From Polynucleobacter sp. HIN5 (GTDB lineage Bacteria > Pseudomonadota > Gammaproteobacteria > Burkholderiales > Burkholderiaceae): a DNA stretch of 64,000 nt. The stretch lies in NCBI RefSeq assembly GCF_030297555.1, contig NZ_AP028136.1, positions 1,674,001 to 1,738,000 of the forward strand, given 5' to 3'. The position numbers were made by a program, and so were the translations under genes. The notes under the pieces are model-generated. The model searched no databases and was not told the origin of the DNA. It was given only the letters and a program-made list of their open reading frames with translations. This document shows, in pieces, positions 8,829 to 17,179 of the stretch (positions are counted from its first letter, which is position 1; the number at the start of each line of letters is the position of its first letter).

Positions 8829-8845
8829 TGCACCTAGGTGGTGCA
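8829..8845. promoter_or_regulatory. NtrC-type binding site upstream of amtB
   Basis: 17-bp site TGCACC-TAGGT-GGTGCA, a perfect match in both arms to the known NtrC dyad (TGCACC-N5-GGTGCA). It lies 71-87 nt upstream of the amtB ATG, a sensible distance for an activator, and 22 nt upstream of the divergent Rap1a-like gene. I could not find a -24/-12 sigma54 promoter (GG-N10-GC) between this site and amtB, so either the promoter is divergent from consensus or the site acts otherwise. Confidence 0.55.
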
Positions 8846-8866
8846 TATTTTTAATAAGGTTTAATT

Positions 8867-9223
8867 ATGAAAAAAATTGTTTTTGGCTTAGGTATTGGTT
8901 TTGCGCTGCTAAGTGCACCTATTGCTGCTCAAGATAAGGCACTGAGTACGCAAGAGCTCGTCAAGTATTGTCAATTGCCCGCCAGCTCAGAATACCGATC
9001 ATTTTGTGTTGGTTACTCAACGGCTATTTATGACACCTATTTAGTGACACGTCACCCTACCAACGCCAAGCCTTTTATTTGTCTGAAGCAACCCGCCCCT
9101 CCTGTGGATAGCGTAATCGCGGATTACGTCAATTGGGCGAAGCAAAATCAGCAATACAACAATACGCCTGCGGCAGATAGTGCACTGCGTTATCTTGCCA
9201 GTCGCTTTCCTTGTGGCAAATAA
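8867..9223 (+). CDS. Rap1a/Tai-like small secreted protein
   Basis: 118 residues with a clear Sec signal peptide (cut near IAAQD). The mature part has four cysteines in the pattern of the Rap1a/Tai immunity fold: LVKYCQLP, SFCVGYSTAIYD, PFICLKQP and a terminal SRFPCGK, with VDSVIADYVNW and ADSALRYLASRFPC matching the last two helices. In Serratia, Rap1a protects against type VI secretion effectors by binding them in the periplasm. No effector or secretion gene is near, so it is an orphan family member whose function may differ. Followed 25 nt later by a lipoprotein gene, probably in one transcript. Confidence 0.65.
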   Translation: MKKIVFGLGIGFALLSAPIAAQDKALSTQELVKYCQLPASSEYRSFCVGYSTAIYDTYLVTRHPTNAKPFICLKQPAPPVDSVIADYVNWAKQNQQYNNTPAADSALRYLASRFPCGK

Positions 9224-9248
9224 TCATTTCATTTAGGAGAACGTGATC

Positions 9249-9554
9249 ATGAAAAAATTTATTCCCATCATTCTTGGTTCCGCATTGTTGATAACGGGTT
9301 GCTCCAATATGGACACTACTCAACAGCGTACTTTATCGGGTGGCGCAATTGGCGCAACTGCGGGCGCAGTCGGTGCTGCTATTTTCCATAGCAACCCCAT
9401 TTGGGGTGCGGTGGGTGGTGCGGCAGTTGGTGCAGCCTCTGGCTATGTCTACGATATGTATGAGAAAGACAAGCAAGCCCAATACAACAAAGGCTATCAA
9501 GCTGGTAAAGCAAGCTCTACCAACTCCAATAGCTCCTCATCGGGCTCAAAGTAA
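9249..9554 (+). CDS. glycine-zipper lipoprotein
   Basis: 101 residues. A lipoprotein signal peptide ends in LLITGC, so the mature protein starts with a lipid-modified cysteine; with Ser at +2 the outer membrane is expected. Residues about 30-70 hold glycine-zipper repeats (GGAIGATAGAVGAA, GAVGGAAVGAASG), then YDMYEKDK and a Ser/Asn-rich tail. Such small proteins are common in Proteobacteria but their role is poorly known. The ATG at 9249 was chosen over GTG at 9243 because AGGAGA ends 8 nt before it. The 3' end overlaps the convergent osmC gene by 9 nt. Confidence 0.8.
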   Translation: MKKFIPIILGSALLITGCSNMDTTQQRTLSGGAIGATAGAVGAAIFHSNPIWGAVGGAAVGAASGYVYDMYEKDKQAQYNKGYQAGKASSTNSNSSSSGSK

Positions 9555-9932
9555 TTCAGTATTAATTTCAATCGTGCCAATGAGTGCCTTGTGAACAGGG
9601 CATTTATTGGCAATCTCAAGTAATCGCTCTGATTGCTCTGCATCAGTGATACCTACAAGCTTAATTGAGCGTTTAAATTTCTCGATATCGTTTTCTCGCT
9701 CAATATTCACTGTCACAATCGCATCCTGCAGATCCCACGATTTTCTCTTGGCGTACATTTTGAGGGTCATGCCTGTGCAGGCAGCTAAGGCAGCCCCCAA
9801 ATACTCATGAGGCGATGGGCCCGAGGCATTACCGCCCTTGTCTTGATCAACATCCGAGACAAAATGATCATTGCCGACTTGAAGGGCCTGCTGAAAATGA
9901 CCGCTACCAAATCGAGATACTACTGCTCTCAT
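9546..9932 (-). CDS. OsmC family protein
   Basis: 128 residues of the OsmC/Ohr fold. The two redox cysteines of the family are in LAACTGMTLKMYA and NKCPVHKAL. SPHEYLGAALAACTG is the typical helix start. Family members reduce organic hydroperoxides with cysteine chemistry; this subgroup is the general OsmC-like one, with unproven substrate. Start placed at ATG 9932 with AAAGGA before it, rather than an in-frame TTG two codons upstream. It lies 10 nt upstream of the htpG stop on the same strand-facing end and is convergent with the lipoprotein gene. Confidence 0.83.
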   Translation of the reverse strand: MRAVVSRFGSGHFQQALQVGNDHFVSDVDQDKGGNASGPSPHEYLGAALAACTGMTLKMYAKRKSWDLQDAIVTVNIERENDIEKFKRSIKLVGITDAEQSERLLEIANKCPVHKALIGTIEINTELL

Positions 9933-9942
9933 ACCCAATCCT

Positions 9943-11841
9943 TTATGCCAATAGCATTTGATTAATACGTTTTACATATCCAGCGGGATCTTGTAACTGA
10001 CCGCCTTCCGCAAGCAATGCCTGATCAAACAAAATTGTTGCCCAATCGTCGAATTGCTTATCCTCGTATTTTAGTTTTAGAACTAAGGGGTGTTGTGGAT
10101 TAATTTCTAAAATCGGTTTGCTATCCGGCGCTTGCTGACCCGCAGCCTTGAGCATCCGCAACAGATTCGCGGAGAGCTCATGCTCATCGGCGACTAAACA
10201 CGCAGGCGAATCCGTCAAACGTAAGGTGACACGCACATCCTTCACCTTGCCATCGAGTGATTTTTTCATGCGCTCGATCAAGTCCTTGTACTGCTCTTCG
10301 GTTTCCTTTTGTTCCTTTTTCTCAGCTTCATCGGCCAAGGCACCGAGATCAAGGCCACCTTTTGCAACGGATACCAAGGCTTTACCGTCAAACTCATGGA
10401 AATAGGACAACAACCACTCATCAACTCGATCGGATAACAATAGAACCTCAACGCCTTTTTTCTTAAAGATTTCTAGGTGAGGACTATTCTTGGCAGCGGT
10501 ATAGGATTCTCCGGTGACGTAATAAATCTTGTCTTGCCCCTCTTTCATACGACTAACGTAATCCGCAAGCGCAACCGTTTGCTCGGCAGAATCGGTATGC
10601 GTACTAGCAAAGCGGGCTAATTTTGCAATCCGCTCTTGATTGCCGACATCTTCTCCGATCCCCTCTTTAAGGACTTGACCAAACTCTTGCCAAAACTGGG
10701 CATACTGCTCTTTTTTGGCAGCATCCTCACTATTAGCTAGCTCCTCAAGCATCGTTAAAACTCGCTTGGTTGAGCTTTCACGGATACTTTTGACATCACG
10801 CGATTCTTGTAAGATTTCACGAGAGACATTCAGTGGTAAATCAGCAGAGTCAATCACGCCCGTGACAAAGCGAAGATACATGGGCATGAGCTGTTCAGCG
10901 TCATCCATGATGAAGACGCGTTTGACATAGAGTTTGATGCCATTGCGCTTATTGCGATCCCAAAGGTCAAAATTGGCTTTCTTGGGAATAAATAAGAGTT
11001 GGGTGAACTCACTGCGCCCCTCAACCCGATTATGCGAATACGTTAAAGGGTCTTCAAAGTCATGGGAAATATGTTTGTAGAACTCCTTGTACTGCTCGTC
11101 TGTAATTTCTGACTTTGGTCTAGCCCATAAGGCGGTTGCTTGATTGATGGTCTCAAACTCATCTTTTGTGACCTGTTCCTTCTTTTCTTCATCCCATTCT
11201 TCCTTGTGCATCTGGATTGGCAAAGAAATATGATCCGAGTATTTACGAATGATGGATTTCAATTTCCATGAAGAAAGTAACTCATCTTCGCCCTCGCGCA
11301 AGTGCAAGGTGATCGAGGTGCCACGCTCTGGACGATTGATGGTTTCAATCGTGAACTCCCCAGAACCCTGGGATTCCCAACGCACACCCTCGGATGCGGG
11401 CAAACCAGCACGTCGTGTTTCCACGATGATGTTGTCAGCCACAATAAATGCTGAATAGAATCCAACACCAAACTGACCAATCAGGGCTGCATCCTTTTGC
11501 TGATCACCCGAGAGTTTTGTAAAAAACTCTTTTGTGCCCGATCGCGCAATGGTTCCTAAATTAGCAATCACCTCATCGCGGCTCATGCCGATTCCGTTAT
11601 CACTAATCGTGATGGTTCTAGCCTCTTTATTAAAGCTGATTTTGATTTTTAACTCGGGGTCTGACTCATACCAGTCAGAATGGGTCATCGCCTCAAAGCG
11701 TAACTTATCAGCGGCATCCGAGGCGTTTGAAATCAGCTCTCGCAAAAAGATTTCCTTATTGGAATACAAGGAATGGATCATCAACTGCAAAAGCTGTTTT
11801 ACTTCGGCCTGAAAACCAAGGGTTTCTTTTACGGTACTCAT
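9943..11841 (-). CDS. htpG: molecular chaperone HtpG (Hsp90)
   Basis: 632 residues, full Hsp90 length for bacteria. N-terminal GHKL ATPase: [27 protein letters not shown] and [11 protein letters not shown] are the ATP-binding motifs. The middle domain follows ([12 protein letters not shown]), then the C-terminal dimerisation domain. It is a cytosolic ATP-dependent chaperone. The ATG of [10 protein letters not shown] was chosen because an AAGGA ribosome site lies about 10 nt before it; an upstream TTG is in frame but less likely. A sigma32-type promoter lies just upstream, as expected for a heat-shock gene. Confidence 0.96.
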   Translation of the reverse strand: MSTVKETLGFQAEVKQLLQLMIHSLYSNKEIFLRELISNASDAADKLRFEAMTHSDWYESDPELKIKISFNKEARTITISDNGIGMSRDEVIANLGTIARSGTKEFFTKLSGDQQKDAALIGQFGVGFYSAFIVADNIIVETRRAGLPASEGVRWESQGSGEFTIETINRPERGTSITLHLREGEDELLSSWKLKSIIRKYSDHISLPIQMHKEEWDEEKKEQVTKDEFETINQATALWARPKSEITDEQYKEFYKHISHDFEDPLTYSHNRVEGRSEFTQLLFIPKKANFDLWDRNKRNGIKLYVKRVFIMDDAEQLMPMYLRFVTGVIDSADLPLNVSREILQESRDVKSIRESSTKRVLTMLEELANSEDAAKKEQYAQFWQEFGQVLKEGIGEDVGNQERIAKLARFASTHTDSAEQTVALADYVSRMKEGQDKIYYVTGESYTAAKNSPHLEIFKKKGVEVLLLSDRVDEWLLSYFHEFDGKALVSVAKGGLDLGALADEAEKKEQKETEEQYKDLIERMKKSLDGKVKDVRVTLRLTDSPACLVADEHELSANLLRMLKAAGQQAPDSKPILEINPQHPLVLKLKYEDKQFDDWATILFDQALLAEGGQLQDPAGYVKRINQMLLA

Positions 11842-11880
11842 TGGTAAATGTCCTTTTTTGTTCAATTTTTGATTGTTTTA

Positions 11881-11909
11881 CATATTGGGGCATCTTGACC
11901 GATTTCAAG
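11881..11909 (-). promoter_or_regulatory. sigma32 heat-shock promoter of htpG
   Basis: On the minus strand the -35 element CTTGAA (11909-11904) is followed after 13 nt by CCCCAATATG (11890-11881). This fits the sigma32 pattern CTTGAA, 11-16 nt, CCCCATnT. It ends about 40 nt before the htpG ATG. No CIRCE element was seen. Confidence 0.7.
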
Positions 11910-11911
11910 GG

Positions 11912-11940
11912 CCTGAACGCGCTTAAGAATCGCCTACAAT
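11912..11940 (+). promoter_or_regulatory. candidate sigma70 promoter of miaB operon
   Basis: A good -10 box TACAAT (11935-11940) lies 38 nt before the miaB ATG. The position 17 nt upstream holds CCTGAA, a weak -35. It overlaps the outer part of the divergent htpG control region. Inference from the sequence alone. Confidence 0.35.
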
Positions 11941-11978
11941 AGGAAGCTTGCCCCCAGTTATAAACCTGAGATCGGCGT

Positions 11979-13331
11979 ATGAAAAAGCTTTATATCAAAA
12001 CATTTGGCTGCCAAATGAATGAGTATGATTCGGACAAAATGGCCGACGTCCTTCATTCTGCTCAAGGCATGGACCAAACGGATCAAATAGAAGATGCTGA
12101 TGTCATCTTGCTCAATACCTGCTCTATCCGAGAAAAAGCCCAAGAAAAGGTGTTCTCTGACCTAGGCCGTCTGCGAGAGTTAAAGCAGTTAAAGCCCGAC
12201 CTTTTAATTGGCGTTGGCGGCTGCGTTGCTAGCCAAGAAGGCAAACAGATCATTAATCGAGCACCGCATGTGGATTTTGTTTTTGGCCCACAAACCCTGC
12301 ACCGTTTGCCAAAATTAATTGACCAGCGACTTGCCACTGGACAATCGCAAGTGGATATCTCGTTTCCAGAGATTGAGAAGTTTGATCATCTCCCTCGCTC
12401 ACGTCAGACCAAAGGTTCCGCCTTCGTCTCCATCATGGAAGGCTGCTCGAAGTACTGCAGCTATTGCGTGGTGCCGTATACACGCGGTGAAGAGGTATCT
12501 CGTCCCTTTGAGGATGTACTCACTGAAATTGTAGGTCTCACTGAGCAGGGTGTGAAGGAGATCACTCTATTGGGTCAAAACGTCAATGCCTATCGCGGTC
12601 TTATGGGCCAAACTTCTGAGATTGCTGATTTTGCCCTGCTCCTCGAATACATGTCAGAGATCCCGGGGCTAGAACGCATTCGGTTTACCACCAGTCATCC
12701 CAAAGAATTTACCCAACGCCTCATTGACGTTTATGATCGCGTCCCCCAGTTAGTCAGTCATTTACACCTTCCCGTGCAACACGCCTCGGATAAAATTTTG
12801 TCGGCCATGAAGCGGGGCTATACGAGCTTAGAGTTCAAAAGCATTATTCGTAAAATGCGCTCCGTTCGTCCCAATCTCTCGCTCTCGAGTGACTTCATCG
12901 TAGGCTTTCCCGGGGAAACCGAAGCTGACTTTGAGAAGCTGATGGATATGGTGGCTGAGCTGCAGTTTGATAACAGCTACTCATTCATCTTTAGCCCGAG
13001 GCCTGGTACTCCCGCAGCTAATCTGGAGGACGACACCCCTTATGAAATCAAGTTAAAGCGCTTGCAGCGTTTGATCGCCCAAATTGATTCTCAAGCGCTT
13101 ACAGTCAGCCAAGCAATGCTAGGCAATCATGAACGGGTCCTGATTGAAGGCTTCACTCGTGATAACGCGCACCTAATGGGGCGCACCGAAAATAATCGCG
13201 TGGTCAATATCATCATTCCTGAGGGTGATTCTGATCACAGCGCCGTCGATCAATGGATTGGACAGATGCTTGACGTTAAAGTTACCGAAGTTCTGAAGCA
13301 CACCCTACGCGGAGAAATTGTTCATTCTTAG
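11979..13331 (+). CDS. miaB: tRNA-2-methylthio-N6-dimethylallyladenosine synthase MiaB
   Basis: 450 residues. N-terminal UPF0004 domain with [13 protein letters not shown] and [13 protein letters not shown]; radical-SAM domain with the cluster CSKYCSYC around residues 155-162; C-terminal TRAM domain. Two [4Fe-4S] clusters allow sulfur insertion and methylation at A37 of tRNAs reading UNN codons. First gene of a long plus-strand run. In most relatives phoH follows miaB, but here ybeY starts 13 nt after the stop. Confidence 0.96.
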   Translation: MKKLYIKTFGCQMNEYDSDKMADVLHSAQGMDQTDQIEDADVILLNTCSIREKAQEKVFSDLGRLRELKQLKPDLLIGVGGCVASQEGKQIINRAPHVDFVFGPQTLHRLPKLIDQRLATGQSQVDISFPEIEKFDHLPRSRQTKGSAFVSIMEGCSKYCSYCVVPYTRGEEVSRPFEDVLTEIVGLTEQGVKEITLLGQNVNAYRGLMGQTSEIADFALLLEYMSEIPGLERIRFTTSHPKEFTQRLIDVYDRVPQLVSHLHLPVQHASDKILSAMKRGYTSLEFKSIIRKMRSVRPNLSLSSDFIVGFPGETEADFEKLMDMVAELQFDNSYSFIFSPRPGTPAANLEDDTPYEIKLKRLQRLIAQIDSQALTVSQAMLGNHERVLIEGFTRDNAHLMGRTENNRVVNIIIPEGDSDHSAVDQWIGQMLDVKVTEVLKHTLRGEIVHS

Positions 13332-13344
13332 GTCTAATTGATTC

Positions 13345-13794
13345 ATGAGCCAAACCCTAAACCTCGATCTTCAGTTCGCCACGCAAGCCTTGCAAAACCA
13401 GGTTTTGAGTATTGCGAGTTTGGCGCAAATTCGTAAATGGGCTGGAGCCTGTTTTCAAAGTAAGGCAATACTCACGATTCGGTTTGTGAATAAAGCCGAG
13501 GCCCATGATCTCAATCTATTTTTTCGGGGCTTTGATAAGCCCACCAATGTCCTCACTTTTTCCTATCCAACACAGGGCAAATCGATTGAAGCAGACATTG
13601 TTTTATGTTTACCAATTCTGCGCGCAGAGGCCAAAAAGCAACAAAAGTCGCTCGTGGCACACCTCGCCCATCTTTTGATTCATGGCTGCTTGCATGCCAA
13701 AGGCTATGACCATCTAAAGCCAAAAGATGCTAAACAAATGGAAGCGCTTGAAATCAAGATCTTGCAATCGCTTGGCTTTCCAAACCCCTACTAG
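13345..13794 (+). CDS. ybeY: endoribonuclease YbeY (rRNA maturation)
   Basis: 149 residues. The zinc site HGCLHAKGYDH matches the H3xH5xH motif, and KPTNVLTFSYP matches the conserved substrate-side block. YbeY is a single-strand endoribonuclease needed for 16S rRNA 3'-end maturation and 70S quality control. It sits between miaB (13 nt gap) and corC (54 nt gap). The usual partner phoH (ybeZ) is missing between miaB and ybeY. Confidence 0.94.
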   Translation: MSQTLNLDLQFATQALQNQVLSIASLAQIRKWAGACFQSKAILTIRFVNKAEAHDLNLFFRGFDKPTNVLTFSYPTQGKSIEADIVLCLPILRAEAKKQQKSLVAHLAHLLIHGCLHAKGYDHLKPKDAKQMEALEIKILQSLGFPNPY

Positions 13795-13848
13795 AAATCC
13801 ATGCTTGAACTGACTGTCATAAAAATGTTTTATGCTGTCTACTAATTT

Positions 13849-14694
13849 ATGTCAAATAGCCTGATTGATCGCCTAAGCGCGTTTTTTTCTGACCAATCCT
13901 CTGATCCCAAAGCGCAGCGTAAAGAGCTGATTGAGACTCTTCGTGAAGCCCAAGCGGATGGGCTCATGGATGCCGATGCACTTTCGATGATCGAGGGGGT
14001 GTTTCAAGTTGGCGAATTATCTGCTCGCGATATATTGCTACCTCGCGCCCAAATTGACTGGATTGACATCAATGCTCCCTTGTCACAAATCATTGCGGAT
14101 GTGGTCAAAACTGGCCACTCGCGCTTCCCAGTGTATGAAGGCAATCGAGATCAAGTCATCGGCATTCTGTTAGCAAAAGATCTTTTACGCCATTTCACTG
14201 AAAAAGATTTTCAGGTTCGAGACTGGCTGCGACCGGCTGTTTTTATTCCTGAGTCAAAACGCTTAAGCGTCTTGCTCAAAGACTTTCGCAATAACCGCAA
14301 TCATTTAGCCATTGTGGTTGACGAATACAGTGGCGTGGCTGGCATGATCACCATTGAAGATGTGATTGAGCAAATTGTTGGTGATATTGAAGATGAGCAT
14401 GACATCGATGAGGACGCCGACAATATCACCGTCTTAAAAAATGGCGACTATCGCATTAAGGGCATGACTGAATTAGAACAACTGAACGATGAGTTAAAAA
14501 CTGACTTCTCGGCTGAAGATGTGGAAACTGTGGCTGGACTGGTGATTCAACATTTGGGTCGAGTACCAAAATTTGGTGAGCGGGTTCGCATGAATGGTTT
14601 CGAATTCGAGGTTCAACGTGCCGATCCCCGTCAGGTCCATATTCTTCTAATGCGCCGCATTGCAACCCCCAACGTTTCTGCCGTCGATTCTTAA
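13849..14694 (+). CDS. corC: CBS-domain protein CorC (HlyC/CorC family)
   Basis: 281 residues. Two CBS motifs bind nucleotide: TGHSRFPVYEGNRDQVIGIL near residue 87 and NHLAIVVDEYSGVAGMITIED near 150, then an acidic linker and the C-terminal CorC_HlyC domain. It lacks the membrane part, so it is the soluble form found next to lnt in many Proteobacteria. Linked genetically to magnesium and cobalt efflux; the exact role is unclear. The lnt gene begins directly after its stop codon. Confidence 0.92.
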   Translation: MSNSLIDRLSAFFSDQSSDPKAQRKELIETLREAQADGLMDADALSMIEGVFQVGELSARDILLPRAQIDWIDINAPLSQIIADVVKTGHSRFPVYEGNRDQVIGILLAKDLLRHFTEKDFQVRDWLRPAVFIPESKRLSVLLKDFRNNRNHLAIVVDEYSGVAGMITIEDVIEQIVGDIEDEHDIDEDADNITVLKNGDYRIKGMTELEQLNDELKTDFSAEDVETVAGLVIQHLGRVPKFGERVRMNGFEFEVQRADPRQVHILLMRRIATPNVSAVDS

Positions 14695-16218
14695 TTGCAA
14701 AGTAGTCGTCTTCAGGCCAATCCCATTATTTATAGCGCCTTACTTGTTTTTTTAGGGGTTCTCTTAGCAATCGCGAGTGAGCTTCCCTTTAGTGGCTATA
14801 TTCAAATAGTCTTATTTGCTTACACTTTATACATCCTAAGTAGGAGTAGCGAGGCTAAATCCAGTCAGGCATTTCGGGATGGATTCTTACTCGGTCTTGG
14901 TTATTTTGTAATCGCCCTTTGGTGGATTTTTATTAGCCTGCACGATGTCGGCGGAATGGCAATCTGGTTATCAAGCCTTGCTGTTTTCGCCCTAGCCAGT
15001 CTAATGGCGGTCTATTTTGGGTTAGCCAATCTGATTGCAAAGCAAGTCAATGATTCGGCGTGGCGATCCCTTGCGATTCCTGCAGCATGGGTACTAACTG
15101 AATATTTACGAGGTCAGATTTTTACTGGCTTTCCATGGATGGGATTTGCCGAGTCGCAAGTGAATGGTCCATTTGCAAATATCGCACCCTACTTAGGTGG
15201 CCTAGCTTGTACCTTTTTATTTATCTGGGCTGCCTTGCAATTGAGTCAGTCCCGACCTCGCAATGTCGCTGGCGTAGTAGGAGTGGTTGCAATTGTCCAG
15301 GTTTTGGGAATGTGGTCATTCACCAGCCCCAAAGACTCACCCATCTCGGTACGCCTAATTCAGGGGAACTTTGAACAAAGCCTCAAATTTAATCCCGCTG
15401 ACATCCTGAAACAAATCCATTTTTATCGGGATCAAATTATTAAAGCTCCGGCTGATTTAATCATTGCTCCTGAGACCGCATTTCCTTGGCCCGAACCAGA
15501 CATTCCTGATCAATCGATTGAACGCATTCAAGCATTTGTGAATGAAACCGATAGTCATGTATTACTCGGCTTAATTGGCAAAATTGCCAAAGGCGACACT
15601 GCGGTTCAGTATTCCAACCGGGTCAGTGGCTTTTCTAACCAACAGCCCATCTTCCACTACGATAAGCATCACTTGGTTCCGTTTGGCGAATTTATTCCTC
15701 CAGGTTTTCAGTGGTTTGTGGATTCATTTAAAGTGCCGATGAGTGACTTTGCCAGAGGATCAATTGATCAGGCGCCATTTTTGATTCGCCCCCCCTCCAA
15801 TCTAGATCGCCCGCTTTATGCGGCCATCTCAATTTGCTACGAAGACATTTTTGGTAACGAAATCGCCACCCGAATTCGTAATAGTAGAGAACCAGTTAAT
15901 CTTTTAGTGAACGTTACGAACTTGGCTTGGTTTGGCCAATCGCAAGCCCCCATGCAGCAATTACGCCTCTCCCAATTACGCTCTCTCGAAACTGGCTTAC
16001 CCAGTTTACGTGCCACTAATACTGGGATCACTGCGGTGATTGATCAGCGCGGACGAGTCGTGGCAAGCCTTCCGCAATTTGTGCAGGGCGAGCTTGAGTT
16101 GCGTGTACAAGCCTTCGAAGGACGCACGCCCTATGTGGTTTGGGGCAATTGGCCGATTTTGATCTGGGTACTTTTTGCCTTGGGAATTGGCTATTGGCGG
16201 AGAACACGACCGAACTGA
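14695..16218 (+). CDS. lnt: apolipoprotein N-acyltransferase Lnt
   Basis: 507 residues: six to seven N-terminal membrane helices, then a periplasmic nitrilase domain and a last helix. The catalytic triad is visible: Glu260 in APETAFPW, Lys324 in YDKHHLVPFGEF and Cys381 in ISICYEDIFG. It adds the third acyl chain to lipoproteins at the inner membrane. The start is TTG, placed directly after the corC stop (TAATTG); no ATG or GTG precedes the first helix. Translational coupling to corC is likely. The lipoprotein at 9249 would be a substrate. Confidence 0.95.
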   Translation: MQSSRLQANPIIYSALLVFLGVLLAIASELPFSGYIQIVLFAYTLYILSRSSEAKSSQAFRDGFLLGLGYFVIALWWIFISLHDVGGMAIWLSSLAVFALASLMAVYFGLANLIAKQVNDSAWRSLAIPAAWVLTEYLRGQIFTGFPWMGFAESQVNGPFANIAPYLGGLACTFLFIWAALQLSQSRPRNVAGVVGVVAIVQVLGMWSFTSPKDSPISVRLIQGNFEQSLKFNPADILKQIHFYRDQIIKAPADLIIAPETAFPWPEPDIPDQSIERIQAFVNETDSHVLLGLIGKIAKGDTAVQYSNRVSGFSNQQPIFHYDKHHLVPFGEFIPPGFQWFVDSFKVPMSDFARGSIDQAPFLIRPPSNLDRPLYAAISICYEDIFGNEIATRIRNSREPVNLLVNVTNLAWFGQSQAPMQQLRLSQLRSLETGLPSLRATNTGITAVIDQRGRVVASLPQFVQGELELRVQAFEGRTPYVVWGNWPILIWVLFALGIGYWRRTRPN

Positions 16219-16222
16219 TTTT

Positions 16223-16252
16223 TTAACAAGTCCTTGGTTTGCCGAGTAAAAT
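16223..16252 (+). promoter_or_regulatory. candidate sigma70 promoter of glyQS
   Basis: TTAACA (16223-16228), an 18-nt spacer and TAAAAT (16247-16252) lie in the 65-nt gap between lnt and glyQ. The -35 matches five and the -10 five of six consensus bases. This would give glyQS their own promoter inside the gene run. Confidence 0.4.
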
Positions 16253-16283
16253 CAAGGTCTTATCTAAAAAATCATTGTGTCGC

Positions 16284-17165
16284 ATGCTAACGTTTCAACA
16301 AATTATTCTCAAACTTCAAGATTATTGGGACCAACAGGGTTGTGCGCTGTTGCAACCCATCGATCTCGAAGTCGGGGCTGGCACCTCACATACTGCCACC
16401 TTCTTGCGAGCCATTGGTCCTGAACCATGGAAAGCAGCGTATGTTCAACCTTCACGCCGTCCCAAGGATGGTCGTTATGGTGAAAACCCAAATCGCTTGC
16501 AACACTACTACCAGTACCAAGTTGTTTTAAAACCAGCGCCTGCCAACATCTTGGATTTATATCTAGGCTCTTTAAAGGCTTTAGGGCTTGATCTAAAGAA
16601 AAACGATATTCGTTTCGTAGAAGACGACTGGGAGAACCCAACCTTAGGGGCGTGGGGCCTTGGCTGGGAAGTTTGGCTCAATGGGATGGAGGTGACTCAG
16701 TTTACGTATTTTCAGCAAGTGGGTGGCTTAGATTGCAAACCCGTATTGGGTGAGATTACCTACGGAATTGAACGCTTAGCGATGTACTTGCAAAATTGCT
16801 CCAATGTATTTGATCTCGTCTGGACGGACGGCGTGACCTATGGTGATGTGTATCACCAAAACGAAGTAGAACAGTCGCGCTATAACTTTGAGCACTCCAA
16901 TACAGACTTCCTGTTCGCAAACTTTAATCAGTATGAAAGCGAAGCAAAGCGCTTAATGGAGCAAGCGCTTGCACTACCTGCGTATGAGATGGTTCTAAAA
17001 GCAGCCCATACATTTAATCTGCTTGATGCGCGCGGGGCGATTTCGGTCACGGAGCGAGCTGCTTACATCGGTCGTATTCGCAATCTGTCGCGCTTGGTCG
17101 CGCAAGCGTATTACGAATCACGTGAACAACTGGGATTTCCCATGTTGCAAACTAAAGCGCATTAA
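16284..17165 (+). CDS. glyQ: glycyl-tRNA synthetase alpha subunit
   Basis: 293 residues, the standard length. It is the class II catalytic subunit, with [19 protein letters not shown], and [27 protein letters not shown] (motif 3 region). It forms an alpha2beta2 enzyme with GlyS and charges tRNA-Gly. The ATG of [11 protein letters not shown] was chosen by comparison with the family's usual start. GlyS follows after 14 nt. Confidence 0.96.
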   Translation: MLTFQQIILKLQDYWDQQGCALLQPIDLEVGAGTSHTATFLRAIGPEPWKAAYVQPSRRPKDGRYGENPNRLQHYYQYQVVLKPAPANILDLYLGSLKALGLDLKKNDIRFVEDDWENPTLGAWGLGWEVWLNGMEVTQFTYFQQVGGLDCKPVLGEITYGIERLAMYLQNCSNVFDLVWTDGVTYGDVYHQNEVEQSRYNFEHSNTDFLFANFNQYESEAKRLMEQALALPAYEMVLKAAHTFNLLDARGAISVTERAAYIGRIRNLSRLVAQAYYESREQLGFPMLQTKAH

Positions 17166-17179
17166 GGCATTAATTCCAT

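Noticed and set aside
9340..9480. Glycine-rich repeats in the lipoprotein gene as a DNA repeat
   Set aside because: The repetition is in the protein (glycine zipper); the DNA is not a tandem repeat.
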